A program made the position numbers and the translations under genes. DNA of 38,415 bases from Roseburia inulinivorans DSM 16841 (GTDB lineage Bacteria; Bacillota; Clostridia; Lachnospirales; Lachnospiraceae). The notes beneath the pieces are model-generated. The model searched no databases, was not told where the DNA came from, and saw only the letters and a program-made list of their open reading frames with translations. Shown one piece after another: positions 23,047 to 31,896 of the stretch. Within the stretch, counting starts at the first letter, position 1. Every line of letters begins with the position of its first letter. The stretch lies in NCBI RefSeq assembly GCF_000174195.1, contig NZ_ACFY01000033.1, positions 1 to 38,415 on the forward strand, in the 5' to 3' direction.

Positions 23047-24099
23047 ATGAGAAACGAATGGATGGAGATATTTTCTCAGGAAGGATATCGTTTTTGTAAA
23101 GTAAAACCGGAAGAGACCGGTGTTTTCTATAAATATTATGAGGAAGGGTTTCATCTTGTAATGTTCATTGATGGTACGAATGGATATCTGCCGACGATGG
23201 GACAACTGCAAGTGATGCAGGAGCGGGTGCAGGAACTTTTTTATCATCCGGTGGGAAGGTTACAGGACTTCCTGGAAGGATTTCCGGTGTACCATGTGGA
23301 ACTGCTGACCATTCTGCTCACGAATCAGTCTGAGAATGCAAAACAACTTTGCTCTGAAGGAAAAAATATCTGGATATATGATCAGGACAGAAAACAGCTG
23401 ATCATATATGAGAATCAGCCGGGAGATTTCTGGGGACTAAAGAATCGAATTGAACACATGGATGTACAGCAGAACAGCCGGGCATCTGCACCGGTAAGTG
23501 GAAAACATTCCATCATGCAGCTGCCGTTTGTCACAGGGCTGATCGCACTTGCAAACATTCTTGTATACATTATATTATCTTTTGGCGGAGCAACAGAAGA
23601 TGCGTTCTATATGGCATCGAGAGGTGCCATGTATCCGGAGTTTCTTACGATCAATCATCAGTGGTGGCGTTTATTGACAGCAATGTTTTTACATTTTGGA
23701 GTGGCACATCTGATGAATAATATGGTAATTTTCTGTTGTGTCGGATCAAGACTGGAGAAATACATAGGTCATTGGAAAATGGCAGTGGTTTATTTTGCCG
23801 CAGGAATTGGTGGAGGACTGCTCTCTTATATCATGATGCTATTGTCGGGAAATTATGCCGTATCCGGCGGTGCTTCCGGCGCAGTATTTGGTGTGATCGG
23901 TGGACTTTTGTGGGTTGTGATATACCATAGAGGAAAGCTGGAGGGAATGACGACAAAGGGAATCCTGATCATGATCGTATTAAGTCTTTACTTTGGCTTT
24001 ACAAGCATAGGCGTGGATAACTGGTGCCATGTGGGAGGCATGCTCTGCGGATTTTTGGCAACATTGATTTTATATCACGGAAAACGCCAAAAATATTGA
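23047..24099 (+). CDS. Rhomboid family intramembrane serine protease
   Basis: 350 residues. The N-terminal soluble domain (about 1-160) has no recognised family. The membrane domain (about 165-350) has six or so helices. The catalytic Ser277 is in G-G-A-S-G-A-V-F-G and the His328 in D-N-W-C-H-V-G-G; H-L-M-N-N lies in the earlier helix. Rhomboids cut single-pass proteins within the membrane. ATG 23047 (GGAG ten bases upstream) is preferred over ATG 23026. It follows the FHA gene after 86 bases, with no clear terminator, so it may be part of the tad transcription unit. A substrate among pilus proteins is speculation. Confidence 0.9.
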   Translation: MRNEWMEIFSQEGYRFCKVKPEETGVFYKYYEEGFHLVMFIDGTNGYLPTMGQLQVMQERVQELFYHPVGRLQDFLEGFPVYHVELLTILLTNQSENAKQLCSEGKNIWIYDQDRKQLIIYENQPGDFWGLKNRIEHMDVQQNSRASAPVSGKHSIMQLPFVTGLIALANILVYIILSFGGATEDAFYMASRGAMYPEFLTINHQWWRLLTAMFLHFGVAHLMNNMVIFCCVGSRLEKYIGHWKMAVVYFAAGIGGGLLSYIMMLLSGNYAVSGGASGAVFGVIGGLLWVVIYHRGKLEGMTTKGILIMIVLSLYFGFTSIGVDNWCHVGGMLCGFLATLILYHGKRQKY

Positions 24100-24124
24100 T
24101 TTTGTCTGCAAAACTTAATATACT
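24096..24124 (+). promoter_or_regulatory. Sigma-A promoter of the flavodoxin-SCP2 gene
   Basis: TTGATT, a 17-base spacer and TATACT. The -35 box overlaps the stop codon of the rhomboid gene. A small TCTGC/GCAGA hairpin lies in the leader near 24179. Confidence 0.65.
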
Positions 24125-24207
24125 TAAAAAAGATGTTGCGGATGAATCCATGAATATAAATCCGCAAATACAGAATAATCTGCTTCGCAGATAGAAAGGG
24201 CAGATCA

Positions 24208-25197
24208 ATGAAGATAAATATTTATTATGGCGGCAGAGGGTTGTTAGACGATCCAACTCTTTATGTTTTAAATAAAATGGAGGAAGTTTTAAAAGAACTT
24301 CGTGTGACTGTAGAGCGCATCAATATCTATGAGCATAAAAATGAGATTGCAACACTTCCACAGACTATGAAAGACGCGGATGGAATTATTCTGGCGACGA
24401 CAGTGGAATGGCTAGGAATTGGCGGATACATGCAGCAGTTTTTGGATGCGTGCTGGCTTTATGGAGACAAGGAAAAGATTAAGGTTACTTATATGCAGCC
24501 AATCGTTATGTCAACCACTTACGGAGAACGTGAGGGAGAGATGACGCTTGCCAATGCATGGGAGATTCTTGGCGGACTGCCATGTGCAGGACTTTGCGGT
24601 TACGTGGAGGATCTCGTCACGTTTGAAATGAATGAGGATTACACCGTCATCATTGAGAAAAAGGCCGAGAATCTTTATCGTACGATTTCCCAGAAGATCA
24701 AAAATCTTCCGACAAGCAATCAGGCAGTAAAGCGGAGCATTTCGCGTACACCACAGTTAGAACTGACTCCACAGGAGAGTGAGCAGTTATCCAAATATGT
24801 TTCCGATGACTCTTATGTGAAGAAGCAAAAAGAGGATATCGAGGAACTAGCATCCATGTTTAAGGATATGCTTGGAAAGAATCCACAGCCACAGGATGCA
24901 TTTATGAAAGATTTCCAGAGGCATTTTACACCACAGCAGGATTTTGCTGCCCGCTATTTATTTATGATTGATGGGATGAAAGAACCACTGTTTATTTCTG
25001 TAAAGGATGATAAATTAGAAATCAGTTATGGAAAACAGGAGAATATCGATGTGATCGCAAAGCTTTCAGATCAGGTTCTTGAGAGTATCGTGGAAGGCAG
25101 AATGACATTCCAGAGAGCTTTCATGACAGGTGAGATGACTGCAAAAGGTAATTTTAAGACACTTCGTATGTTAGATACCATGTTTAACTTTGTGTAA
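24208..25197 (+). CDS. Flavodoxin-like NAD(P)H reductase with SCP2 domain
   Basis: 329 residues, cytoplasmic. The N-terminal flavodoxin-like fold (about 1-165) has I-N-I-Y-Y-G-G-R-G and the D-A-D-G-I-I-L-A-T-T-V-E segment of FMN proteins. The C-terminal domain (about 235-329) ends in M-T-F-Q-R-A-F-M-T-G-E-M-T-A-K-G-N-F, the signature of SCP2 (sterol carrier) domains that bind lipids. The substrate is unknown. AAAGGGCAG lies before the ATG. The 3' end overlaps the convergent histidine kinase gene by 14 bases. I am confident in the domains, not in the reaction. Confidence 0.8.
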   Translation: MKINIYYGGRGLLDDPTLYVLNKMEEVLKELRVTVERINIYEHKNEIATLPQTMKDADGIILATTVEWLGIGGYMQQFLDACWLYGDKEKIKVTYMQPIVMSTTYGEREGEMTLANAWEILGGLPCAGLCGYVEDLVTFEMNEDYTVIIEKKAENLYRTISQKIKNLPTSNQAVKRSISRTPQLELTPQESEQLSKYVSDDSYVKKQKEDIEELASMFKDMLGKNPQPQDAFMKDFQRHFTPQQDFAARYLFMIDGMKEPLFISVKDDKLEISYGKQENIDVIAKLSDQVLESIVEGRMTFQRAFMTGEMTAKGNFKTLRMLDTMFNFV

Positions 25198-25831
25198 GAG
25201 GTAAAGTGAGCGTAAAGGTACAGCCGTCACCAGGTCTGGAATCACAGTGAATCGTTCCGTGATGGGATTCCACAATCTGCTTGGTGATGACAAGACCTAA
25301 ACCGCTGCCACCGTTTTTGGAAGTGATAAAAGGTTCAAAAATACTGTCTGCAAAGGCAGGATCTAACCCTCCGCCATAGTCGGTTACAGCGATAAGGACA
25401 ACGTCATTTTCGGATGAAACGCGGATGGTTACGGTTCCTGATTTATCCATGGCTTCATAAGCATTTTTCAGTAAATTAATGAGAGCCTGTTTGAGTAGTT
25501 GGGGATCAATATCGATTTCGGGAAGATTTTCTTCCGTTATGATGTTGCAGTGAAAATCAAGAGCTGCGAAGGCGGAGATGGAATCATGGATATCTTCCAT
25601 ATAATCATATAAATTAACATGGCGGAGATTCAGATGATCGCAGAGCCTTGCAGAGGATAACTCTGTGACCATGTTCCGTAATGAGGTGATTTCGGACATA
25701 GTTTCTGCCCAATACGCAAAATCAGACACCTCAGGATGTTTCTTTTCAACTAATTGTAAAGAACTGCTGATCAATGTAATAGAATTTTTGATTTCATGGA
25801 AAATATTTAGGTAGTCCTCGCTATTTAACAA
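25184..25831 (-). CDS. Orphan sensor histidine kinase (HATPase), soluble
   Basis: 215 residues. H12-E-I-K-N is the phospho-acceptor box, followed by dimer helices. The ATP-binding domain has the N box N-L-L-K-N-A-Y-E, G1 D-Y-G-G-G-L-D, F box F-E-P-F-I-T-S-K and G2 G-G-S-G-L-G-L. There is no sensor domain or membrane segment, and no response regulator is next to it, like sporulation phosphorelay kinases. It starts with TTG at 25831 after GGGGTGA. The 3' end overlaps the convergent gene by 14 bases. Confidence 0.88.
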   Translation of the reverse strand: MLNSEDYLNIFHEIKNSITLISSSLQLVEKKHPEVSDFAYWAETMSEITSLRNMVTELSSARLCDHLNLRHVNLYDYMEDIHDSISAFAALDFHCNIITEENLPEIDIDPQLLKQALINLLKNAYEAMDKSGTVTIRVSSENDVVLIAVTDYGGGLDPAFADSIFEPFITSKNGGSGLGLVITKQIVESHHGTIHCDSRPGDGCTFTLTLPLTQS

Positions 25832-25963
25832 AATTTCACCCCGGTCTCATTCAGATTTTTACATTAGACAGTCACAGTTTAGCACCAATACAGGGAAACT
25901 GCAATCATTAACGAATTACAAAATTCGACAACATAATTTAATATAAGAAAGAAGGATAAAAAA

Positions 25964-26386
25964 ATGAGAGATGAAAATTGTATTTTCTGTAAAATTATTG
26001 CAGGAGAAATTCCATCCAACACAATCTATGAGGATGATGAGTTCAAGGTAGTTTTAGATGTCAGCCCGGCGAGCAAGGGACATGCGCTGATTCTGCCAAA
26101 GAATCATTATGCAGATCTGTATGAGATCGACGAAAATGTAGCTGCAGATGCCATGAAGCTTGCCAAAAAGCTCGCAATCCATATGACAGACGTATTAAAA
26201 TGTGACGGATTCAATCTGGTTCAGAACAATCACGAAGTGGCAGGACAGACAGTATTTCATTTCCATATGCACCTGATCCCAAGATACCTCAATGCAAAGA
26301 ACAATGATATCTTAAACTGGTCTCATGAAACTTTCTCGCCAGAAGAGATGGCAGAGATCCGTGATTCTTTAAAAATGCAATCATAA
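25964..26386 (+). CDS. HIT family protein (purine nucleoside phosphoramidase type)
   Basis: 140 residues, cytoplasmic. The histidine triad H99-F-H101-M-H103 with L-I-P-R-Y is the catalytic site that hydrolyses nucleotide phosphoramidates or dinucleoside polyphosphates. C-I-F-C (6-9) is the usual N-terminal zinc Cys pair. AAGAAGGA precedes the ATG. The gene stands alone; a hairpin follows the stop. Confidence 0.93.
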   Translation: MRDENCIFCKIIAGEIPSNTIYEDDEFKVVLDVSPASKGHALILPKNHYADLYEIDENVAADAMKLAKKLAIHMTDVLKCDGFNLVQNNHEVAGQTVFHFHMHLIPRYLNAKNNDILNWSHETFSPEEMAEIRDSLKMQS

Positions 26387-26392
26387 GCCAAA

Positions 26393-26438
26393 AAGGCTGT
26401 TGCATGATACAAAAATCGTAGTCTCACGCAACAGCCTT
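26393..26438. terminator. Probable terminator between the HIT gene and murG
   Basis: AAGGCTGTTGC (26393-26403) pairs with GCAACAGCCTT (26428-26438) around a 24-base loop. The tails are only moderately T-rich on either strand. It lies between two convergent genes. Confidence 0.65.
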
Positions 26439-26463
26439 ACTACTTTATTAAAAATAGATCATT

Positions 26464-27537
26464 CTAGTTCTTTTTAGCGGCGTCATCGATCAGAGAGACA
26501 ATGGCAGCGATCGAATTCGTACCATTACTTTTTTCCATGGCTTCCACATAACGTTCTTTGTGTGAGAAAACATGGTCAATAGCCTCTAACAGAGCGGTGT
26601 TTGTCACTGCTTCCTCCTCAAGCACATAACTGTAACCGGAAGAACGGAAAGAATTTGCATTTAAAATCTGATCTCCACGGCTGGCAGCAGCGGACAGCGG
26701 AATTAAAATATTAGGTTTGTGCAGTGCAAGCAGCTCACAGATGGCATTGGCTCCGGCACGGGAGATGACTAAAGATGCAAGTGCGAACATATCTGCAAGT
26801 TCTTTGTTTGCGTATTCGAACTGTGCATAGCCATCGGTATCTTTTAAAGTTTCGTCAAGGTTTCCCTTTCCACATAAATGGATAATGTTATAGCGTTTCA
26901 GTAACTCTGGAAGAAGATCACGGATTGCGGTGTTGATCGCACGTGAGCCGGTACTTCCACCAATAATTAAAATAACCGGTTTCTCCGTATTTTCAAAGCG
27001 GCAGAGTCTGATCGCATTCGAAGGATTTCCATTTAATAATTCCTGACGGATCGGAGAACCAGTGAGAACTGCTTTTCCCTCAGGAAGATACTTCATTGTC
27101 TCAGGAAAATTGCAGCATACTTTTGTAGCACTTGGAATGGCAAGTTTGTTTGCAAGACCGGGTGTAATGTCGGATTCATGGATAATTGCAGGGATTTTAC
27201 AGTGTTTTGCTGCCAGAACAACAGGAACAGATACAAAGCCCCCCTTGGAAAATACAACGTCCGGTTTTATTTTTTTTAACAGGCGGATTGACTGATAATA
27301 GCCTTTGATCACCTTAAATGGATCAGAAAAATTCTTTACATCAAAATATCTTCTCAGTTTTCCGGAAGAGATTCCGTAATAAGGAACTTTTTGTGCTTCA
27401 ATCAACCCCTTTTCAATTCCCTCATAGGAACCGATATAAGAGATTTCATATCCCTCGCTGCGAAGCGCAGGCATCAGGGCAATATTCGGTGTGACATGTC
27501 CGGCTGTACCGCCTCCGGTCATTACGATTTTTTTCAT
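26464..27537 (-). CDS. murG: MurG, UDP-GlcNAc:undecaprenyl-PP-MurNAc-pentapeptide GlcNAc transferase
   Basis: 357 residues, GT-B enzyme on the inner face of the membrane that makes lipid II from lipid I. The N-terminal loop [12 protein letters not shown] (residues 7-18) and [12 protein letters not shown] are diagnostic. I-I-G-G-S-T-G-S and [10 protein letters not shown] form the donor UDP-GlcNAc site. ATG 27537 follows AAAGGA; a 49-residue upstream extension to 27684 crosses the promoter and is rejected. The gene is outside any division cluster here. Confidence 0.95.
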   Translation of the reverse strand: MKKIVMTGGGTAGHVTPNIALMPALRSEGYEISYIGSYEGIEKGLIEAQKVPYYGISSGKLRRYFDVKNFSDPFKVIKGYYQSIRLLKKIKPDVVFSKGGFVSVPVVLAAKHCKIPAIIHESDITPGLANKLAIPSATKVCCNFPETMKYLPEGKAVLTGSPIRQELLNGNPSNAIRLCRFENTEKPVILIIGGSTGSRAINTAIRDLLPELLKRYNIIHLCGKGNLDETLKDTDGYAQFEYANKELADMFALASLVISRAGANAICELLALHKPNILIPLSAAASRGDQILNANSFRSSGYSYVLEEEAVTNTALLEAIDHVFSHKERYVEAMEKSNGTNSIAAIVSLIDDAAKKN

Positions 27538-27591
27538 AAGAAGTCCTTTCTGTGCAAAAAAGCATGGATTCTGCACTTCAATTCTTCCATA

Positions 27592-27620
27592 TTTATAATA
27601 CCCATATGCAAAAAAGTCAA
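27592..27620 (-). promoter_or_regulatory. Sigma-A promoter of murG
   Basis: On the minus strand TTGACT, a 17-base spacer and TATAAA, about 55 bases before the murG start. Confidence 0.75.
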
Positions 27621-27677
27621 GAAAATGACTTGTGCTTTTCTTGTCGGAACTTGCGATTGATTTTGCAGGCAAGTCCC

Positions 27678-27706
27678 TTTTCAAAAAATAAAAACATTTT
27701 TATAAT
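27678..27706 (+). promoter_or_regulatory. Possible sigma-A promoter of the small membrane protein gene
   Basis: TTTTCA, a 17-base spacer, and a perfect TATAAT at 27701-27706. The -35 box is weak. Confidence 0.45.
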
Positions 27707-27802
27707 GTAAATATGAAGTAATAGCAATCATGAAGGACAGTAATTATGAAGCTGCCGAAGAATGGCGGGGATTGAATAATTACGAGAAAGAGGTAATGTA
27801 CG

Positions 27803-28108
27803 ATGGAAGTGGTGATGCAGATGATGTATTCCTATTCACTTGAGCTTCTTGCAGCAGCAGTTGGGCTGATGCTTTTGCTTGAACTTGTCACATTACGAAA
27901 GATAAATAAATGGAAAAGGAAAGAAAAAGAACAATTTTTTGAACTGGAAGAAAAACTGAGCCGTATATCCGAAAAGCAGAACGAGACGGCACGGGAGATC
28001 ACGCAGCAGGCGCAGGATGATAAAATGGCGCAAAAGTCCAGTGAGAATCCGGAAAAAGAGGCTCCGGAGAAGCTGATCGATGCTGTGCTCACTGAGGTGT
28101 TTTCCTGA
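27803..28108 (+). CDS. Small single-pass membrane protein with coiled coil, unknown function
   Basis: 101 residues. A hydrophobic segment (about 13-29) is followed by a Lys/Glu-rich coiled coil (about 33-75) and a Pro/Glu linker ending in A-V-L-T-E-V-F-S. AGAGGT lies eight bases before the ATG. I do not recognise the family. The topology recalls small accessory proteins of envelope machines, but no link to neighbours is visible. Confidence 0.65.
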   Translation: MEVVMQMMYSYSLELLAAAVGLMLLLELVTLRKINKWKRKEKEQFFELEEKLSRISEKQNETAREITQQAQDDKMAQKSSENPEKEAPEKLIDAVLTEVFS

Positions 28109-28112
28109 AAAC

Positions 28113-28141
28113 TTGACAATTTTATATCTGTTTGCTATAAT
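28113..28141 (+). promoter_or_regulatory. Consensus sigma-A promoter of the wall hydrolase gene
   Basis: TTGACA, a 17-base spacer and TATAAT, a perfect match. It starts five bases after the previous stop codon. A leader of about 90 bases follows with repeated GTAACAA elements (28147-28176). Confidence 0.85.
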
Positions 28142-28237
28142 CGCTCCTGTAACAAATCCGTAACAATTGTAACAATTATGAATAAAACACAACAAAGGTG
28201 TAATATTATTTAGTAATGAACACTGATGGAGGTTTCT

Positions 28238-29182
28238 ATGAATTTAAAGAAAAGAGCGGCAGGAGCCATTGCAGTTGCCATGTCAGTGGTAGTGATGACC
28301 TCGGTCGCACAGGCTGCACCAGCGGATTATAAAACAGGTGTGGCATCACAGGCAACAACGACTGACTTAGCTACAAATGGAATTGCAGGAATCGCAGTAT
28401 CTATGAGTCAGTATGAGAGCGATGCCTACGAATATATCGGGCTGGCAGATGCGAATGTGCAGCAGATGAATGTTGCACGTGTTACATCCGGTGATGCGGC
28501 AGAGCAGGATGCAGACGCTGCAGAGGAAGGTCTGACCGAAATGACTGTAGATGTGGCAGATGCGGATACTGCCGTACAGGCAGAGAATGCGGCATCTGGT
28601 ACAGAGACGGATGTTTCGACAGAAACAGCAGACAGTGAGCAGACAGAGGAAGAAGAACTCTGGCAGAATCGCCTTATGGCAGACGTCAATGACTATTTAT
28701 ATGTCAGAGCTTCCGCAGATGCTGATGCAGAGATCGTAGGAAAATTATACAAAGGTGATGTCGCAGAGATCCAGGAGGAAGGAAGTGGCTGGACACATGT
28801 TGCGTCGGGAAATGTGGACGGATATGTGAACAATGATTACTGCGTGACCGGAACAGAGGCACTTGCCTACGCACAGCAGAATTTTGATACAGAGGCAGAG
28901 GTTCGCACCAATGGACTTCGTATCAGAAGCGAAGCGGATGAGAATGCTTCCGTTATCACAGCAGTTTCCGAGGGAACTACCTTGAAAGTTGATTCCGGTG
29001 TGGAGACAGATGATAAATGGATAGCTGTTGTATATGGCGGAACAACCCGTTATGTCAGCGCAGATTATGTCACAACATCCTTAGCTTTGGGCGAGGGTAT
29101 TACGATTGAAGAAGAACAGGCAGAGCTGGCAAGGATCGCTGAGGAAGAGGCGGCAAAAAAGCAGCACAGGTTACGGAAGTGA
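28238..29182 (+). CDS. Secreted protein with two SH3 domains, N-terminal part of a split wall hydrolase
   Basis: 314 residues. A signal peptide is visible (residues 1-27, cut after A-Q-A). An acidic Ala/Asp/Glu-rich region (about 85-145) is followed by two bacterial SH3 domains (about 150-212 and 225-285) that bind peptidoglycan. The frame ends after E-E-A-A-K-K with an atypical basic tail. At G-C-A AAA AAG (A6 at 29155-29160), a -1 shift or one more A continues into the hydrolase frame below. ATG 28238 has GGAGG five bases upstream; ATG 28226 is less likely. Confidence 0.8.
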   Translation: MNLKKRAAGAIAVAMSVVVMTSVAQAAPADYKTGVASQATTTDLATNGIAGIAVSMSQYESDAYEYIGLADANVQQMNVARVTSGDAAEQDADAAEEGLTEMTVDVADADTAVQAENAASGTETDVSTETADSEQTEEEELWQNRLMADVNDYLYVRASADADAEIVGKLYKGDVAEIQEEGSGWTHVASGNVDGYVNNDYCVTGTEALAYAQQNFDTEAEVRTNGLRIRSEADENASVITAVSEGTTLKVDSGVETDDKWIAVVYGGTTRYVSADYVTTSLALGEGITIEEEQAELARIAEEEAAKKQHRLRK

Positions 29183-29550
29183 CAACGGTACAGAATGCAG
29201 CAGTTGAGGCAACTGTGGATGATGTGACACTGCTTGCAGCAATTATTCAGTGTGAGGCTGGAAATGAAGTATATGAGGGACAGCTTGCAGTCGGTGCAGT
29301 TGTTATGAACCGTGTCAGATCAGGCGGTTATCCAAGTACCGTGCATGATGTTATTTACCAGAAGAGTCAGTTTCCACCGGCTGGAGCAGGATCAGTTGCA
29401 AATGTAGCGGCAAAAGGACCAAAGCAGTCCTGCTTACAGGCAGCACAGGAAGCATTGAACGGAACTGACAATACAGGCGGTGCAACCTGTTTCAGACGTG
29501 CAAGTTCAGGTCATGCAGGTGTTGTGATCGGAAATCATGTATTTTATTAA
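29179..29550 (+). CDS. Cell wall hydrolase (SleB-like), C-terminal part of a split gene
   Basis: 123 residues in the frame as read. D-D-V-T-L-L-A-A-I-I-Q-C-E-A-G-N-E-x-Y-E-G-Q-L-A is split here only by position; it is the start of the SleB-type hydrolase domain with its catalytic Glu, and A-V-V-M-N-R-V and Y-Q-K-S-Q-F follow. There is no ribosome binding site or signal peptide, so it is almost certainly the catalytic end of the SH3 protein above. In the corrected frame the protein would have about 437 residues. A terminator follows at 29598. Confidence 0.8.
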   Translation: MTTVQNAAVEATVDDVTLLAAIIQCEAGNEVYEGQLAVGAVVMNRVRSGGYPSTVHDVIYQKSQFPPAGAGSVANVAAKGPKQSCLQAAQEALNGTDNTGGATCFRRASSGHAGVVIGNHVFY

Positions 29551-29597
29551 GATAAGCTGAACGGGTTACCGGAACAGGGTACGGGTGAACAGCAGCG

Positions 29598-29634
29598 TTG
29601 AGGGTGTCTTTGGAAGGCATCCTCAATTTTTTAT
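29598..29634 (+). terminator. Terminator after the wall hydrolase gene
   Basis: TTGAGGGTGTC pairs with GGCATCCTCAA (two G-U pairs), with a 7-base loop and a T-rich tail (ATTTTTTATTT). Confidence 0.8.
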
Positions 29635-29663
29635 TTGTATTCTGATAGCAAATATAGTAATAT
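29635..29663 (+). promoter_or_regulatory. Possible sigma-A promoter of the SPFH gene
   Basis: TTGTAT, a 17-base spacer and TAATAT. It directly follows the terminator and leaves a leader of about 100 bases. Confidence 0.45.
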
Positions 29664-29770
29664 GGAACGTAACAGAGACAGATCGTGATCAGAAATGTAT
29701 GGATGGATTACGAATAGCAGGGTCTCTGAAGTCAAAAACTAAAACAAAACAAGATGACGGAGGGAATGTT

Positions 29771-30697
29771 ATGGGTTTACTTATCGCACTTATTGTGCTC
29801 ATTCTGGTTGCACTTGCAATCGCAGTTTCATGTATTAAGATCGTGCCACAGGCTAATGCAATTGTTGTAGAACGTCTGGGCGGATATCTTACCACCTGGT
29901 CGGTAGGACTTCATTTCAAAGCACCATTTATCGACCGCGTAGCGAAAAAGGTTTTGTTAAAAGAGCAGGTGGTTGATTTCCCACCACAGCCGGTTATTAC
30001 AAAAGATAACGTAACCATGCAGATCGATACCGTTGTATACTTCCAGATCACAGATCCAAAGCTTTATGCATACGGAGTTGAGAATCCGATCATGGCAATC
30101 GAGAATCTGACTGCCACAACACTTCGTAACATCATCGGTGATCTCGAATTAGATGAGACACTGACATCCAGAGAGACGATCAACACCAAGATGAGATCAT
30201 CTCTTGATGTTGCAACAGATCCTTGGGGAATCAAAGTAAATCGTGTGGAATTAAAGAACATCATTCCACCGGCAGCGATCCAGGATGCAATGGAGAAACA
30301 GATGAAGGCAGAACGTGAACGTCGTGAAGCTATTCTTCGTGCGGAAGGTGAGAAAAAATCCACAGTCCTCGTTGCAGAAGGTAAAAAAGAATCTGCAATC
30401 CTTGATGCAGAGGCAGAGAAACAGGCAGCTATCCTCCGTGCAGAGGCTCACAAAGAGGCTACCATCCGCGAGGCAGAAGGTCAGGCAGAAGCAATCCTCA
30501 AGATCCAGCAGGCAAATGCAGATGGTCTTCGTATGTTAAAAGAAGCAGCACCGGATGCAGGCGTTCTTCAGTTAAAGAGTTTAGAGGCATTTGCAAAGGC
30601 AGCCGACGGAAAAGCTACCAAGATTATTATCCCATCCGAGATTCAGGGAATTGCAGGTCTTGCAAAATCTGTTGTCGAGGTCGGAAAAGAGAATTAA
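29771..30697 (+). CDS. SPFH/Band 7 (stomatin-like) membrane protein
   Basis: 308 residues. An N-terminal membrane helix (about 2-22) is followed by the SPFH domain (about 25-175: [10 protein letters not shown] and [13 protein letters not shown]). A long Ala/Glu/Lys coiled coil with repeats (about 178-260) comes next, then [10 protein letters not shown]. Such proteins form ring oligomers that organise membrane domains. The start ATG follows GGAGGGAA. The coding sequence uses an unusually regular set of codons in the coiled coil. No NfeD partner gene is adjacent. Confidence 0.92.
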   Translation: MGLLIALIVLILVALAIAVSCIKIVPQANAIVVERLGGYLTTWSVGLHFKAPFIDRVAKKVLLKEQVVDFPPQPVITKDNVTMQIDTVVYFQITDPKLYAYGVENPIMAIENLTATTLRNIIGDLELDETLTSRETINTKMRSSLDVATDPWGIKVNRVELKNIIPPAAIQDAMEKQMKAERERREAILRAEGEKKSTVLVAEGKKESAILDAEAEKQAAILRAEAHKEATIREAEGQAEAILKIQQANADGLRMLKEAAPDAGVLQLKSLEAFAKAADGKATKIIIPSEIQGIAGLAKSVVEVGKEN

Positions 30698-30708
30698 GCA
30701 TGAAAACG

Positions 30709-30741
30709 AGGCTGCCGCAGGAAAATATTCCGTGGCAGCCT
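30709..30741 (+). terminator. Possible weak terminator between the SPFH gene and argF
   Basis: AGGCTGCC (30709-30716) pairs with GGCAGCCT (30734-30741), and the stem extends through GGAA/TTCC. There is no T-tract, only GTTCTATCTT. Confidence 0.4.
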
Positions 30742-30830
30742 GTTCTATCTTAGAAGAAAATGCAGCCGGTAAACTTTTATTCGTGGAAAAAGGGATGCAT
30801 TTCAAAATTCAAGCAGAAAAGGACGGTAGA

Positions 30831-31822
30831 ATGATGAACTTAAAAGGACGCAATTTTTTAAAACTCATGGATTACACACCGGAAGAGATCTTATATCTGA
30901 TCGATCTTGCGGCTGACCTGAAAAAAAAGAAAAAGAAGGCATCTTACATGACAGCCTGATCGGAAAAAACATTGCATTGATCTTTGAAAAGACAAGCACC
31001 CGTACCCGCTGTTCTTTCGAAGTTGCAGCGCATGACCTTGGAATGCATGTTACATATCTTGATCCAAGTGGTTCTCAGATTGGCAAGAAAGAGAGTATCC
31101 CGGATACAGCAAGAGTGCTTGGACGTATGTTTGATGGAATCGAGTACCGTGGTTACGGACAGGACATCGTGGAGGAACTTGCAAAATACGCCGGTGTTCC
31201 GGTCTGGAATGGTCTGACTAATGAATTCCATCCGACACAGATGTTGGCAGATATGCTTACCATCCGTGAACATCTTGGAACGTTAAAAGGAATTAAATTT
31301 GTATACATGGGCGATGCCCGCTATAACATGGGTAATTCCCTGATGGTAACATGTGCAAAACTCGGCATGGATTTTGTGGCATGTACCAATAAAAAATATT
31401 TTCCAAATGACGAATTAGTAGCATACTGTAAAAACGTTGCAAAAGAGACCGGAGCAACCATCACACTGACAGAGGATGTTGCGGAAGCTGCAAAAGATGC
31501 AGATGTTATCTACACGGATGTCTGGGTATCCATGGGTGAACCGGATGAAGTCTGGGCAGAGCGTCTGAATGACCTGATGCCATACCAGGTGAACAAAGCA
31601 GTGATGGATCAGGCAAAAGGAACTGCGATTTTCATGCACTGTCTGCCGGCATTCCATGATCTGAAGACAAAAATCGGAAAAGAAGTTTACGAGAAATTCG
31701 GTTACAGCGAACTTGAAGTGACCGATGAAGTATTTGAGAGTGCGCAGTCTGTTGTTTTTGATGAGGCGGAAAACAGAATGCACACCATCAAGGCAGTCAT
31801 GCTCGCAACGCTGGCTGATTAA
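30831..31822 (+). CDS. argF: Ornithine carbamoyltransferase, frameshifted near the N-terminus
   Basis: Makes citrulline from ornithine and carbamoyl phosphate in arginine synthesis (or the reverse in arginine deimination). The frame from ATG 30831 (AAAAGGA upstream) ends at 30959 after 42 codons, while the rest (from 30977) is in another frame. At C-T-G AAA AAA AAG (A8 at 30921-30928), a -1 shift or one more A joins [26 protein letters not shown]. The corrected protein of about 330 residues has S-T-R-T-R (carbamoyl phosphate site), H-P-T-Q-M and H-C-L-P. An ATTCAAG half-site near 30805 resembles half an ARG box. The gene is complete apart from this one base. Confidence 0.88.
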
Positions 31823-31896
31823 AAAGCAGCGCAATCAGGATCATACAGATTTGATTACAAATGTAAAATAATTGCGGTAGAAACGTGGAGTAATAC

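Noticed and set aside
26464..27684. 49-residue N-terminal extension of MurG
   Set aside because: It crosses a good sigma-A promoter (27592-27620) and lacks homology; the ATG at 27537 has a ribosome binding site and the normal MurG start.
30245..30540. Repeats in the SPFH coding sequence as a DNA repeat element
   Set aside because: They encode the Ala/Glu/Lys coiled coil and are explained by protein repeats.
30796..30813. Possible ARG box upstream of argF
   Set aside because: Only one half (ATTCAAG) matches and the spacing is wrong; not enough to call an operator.
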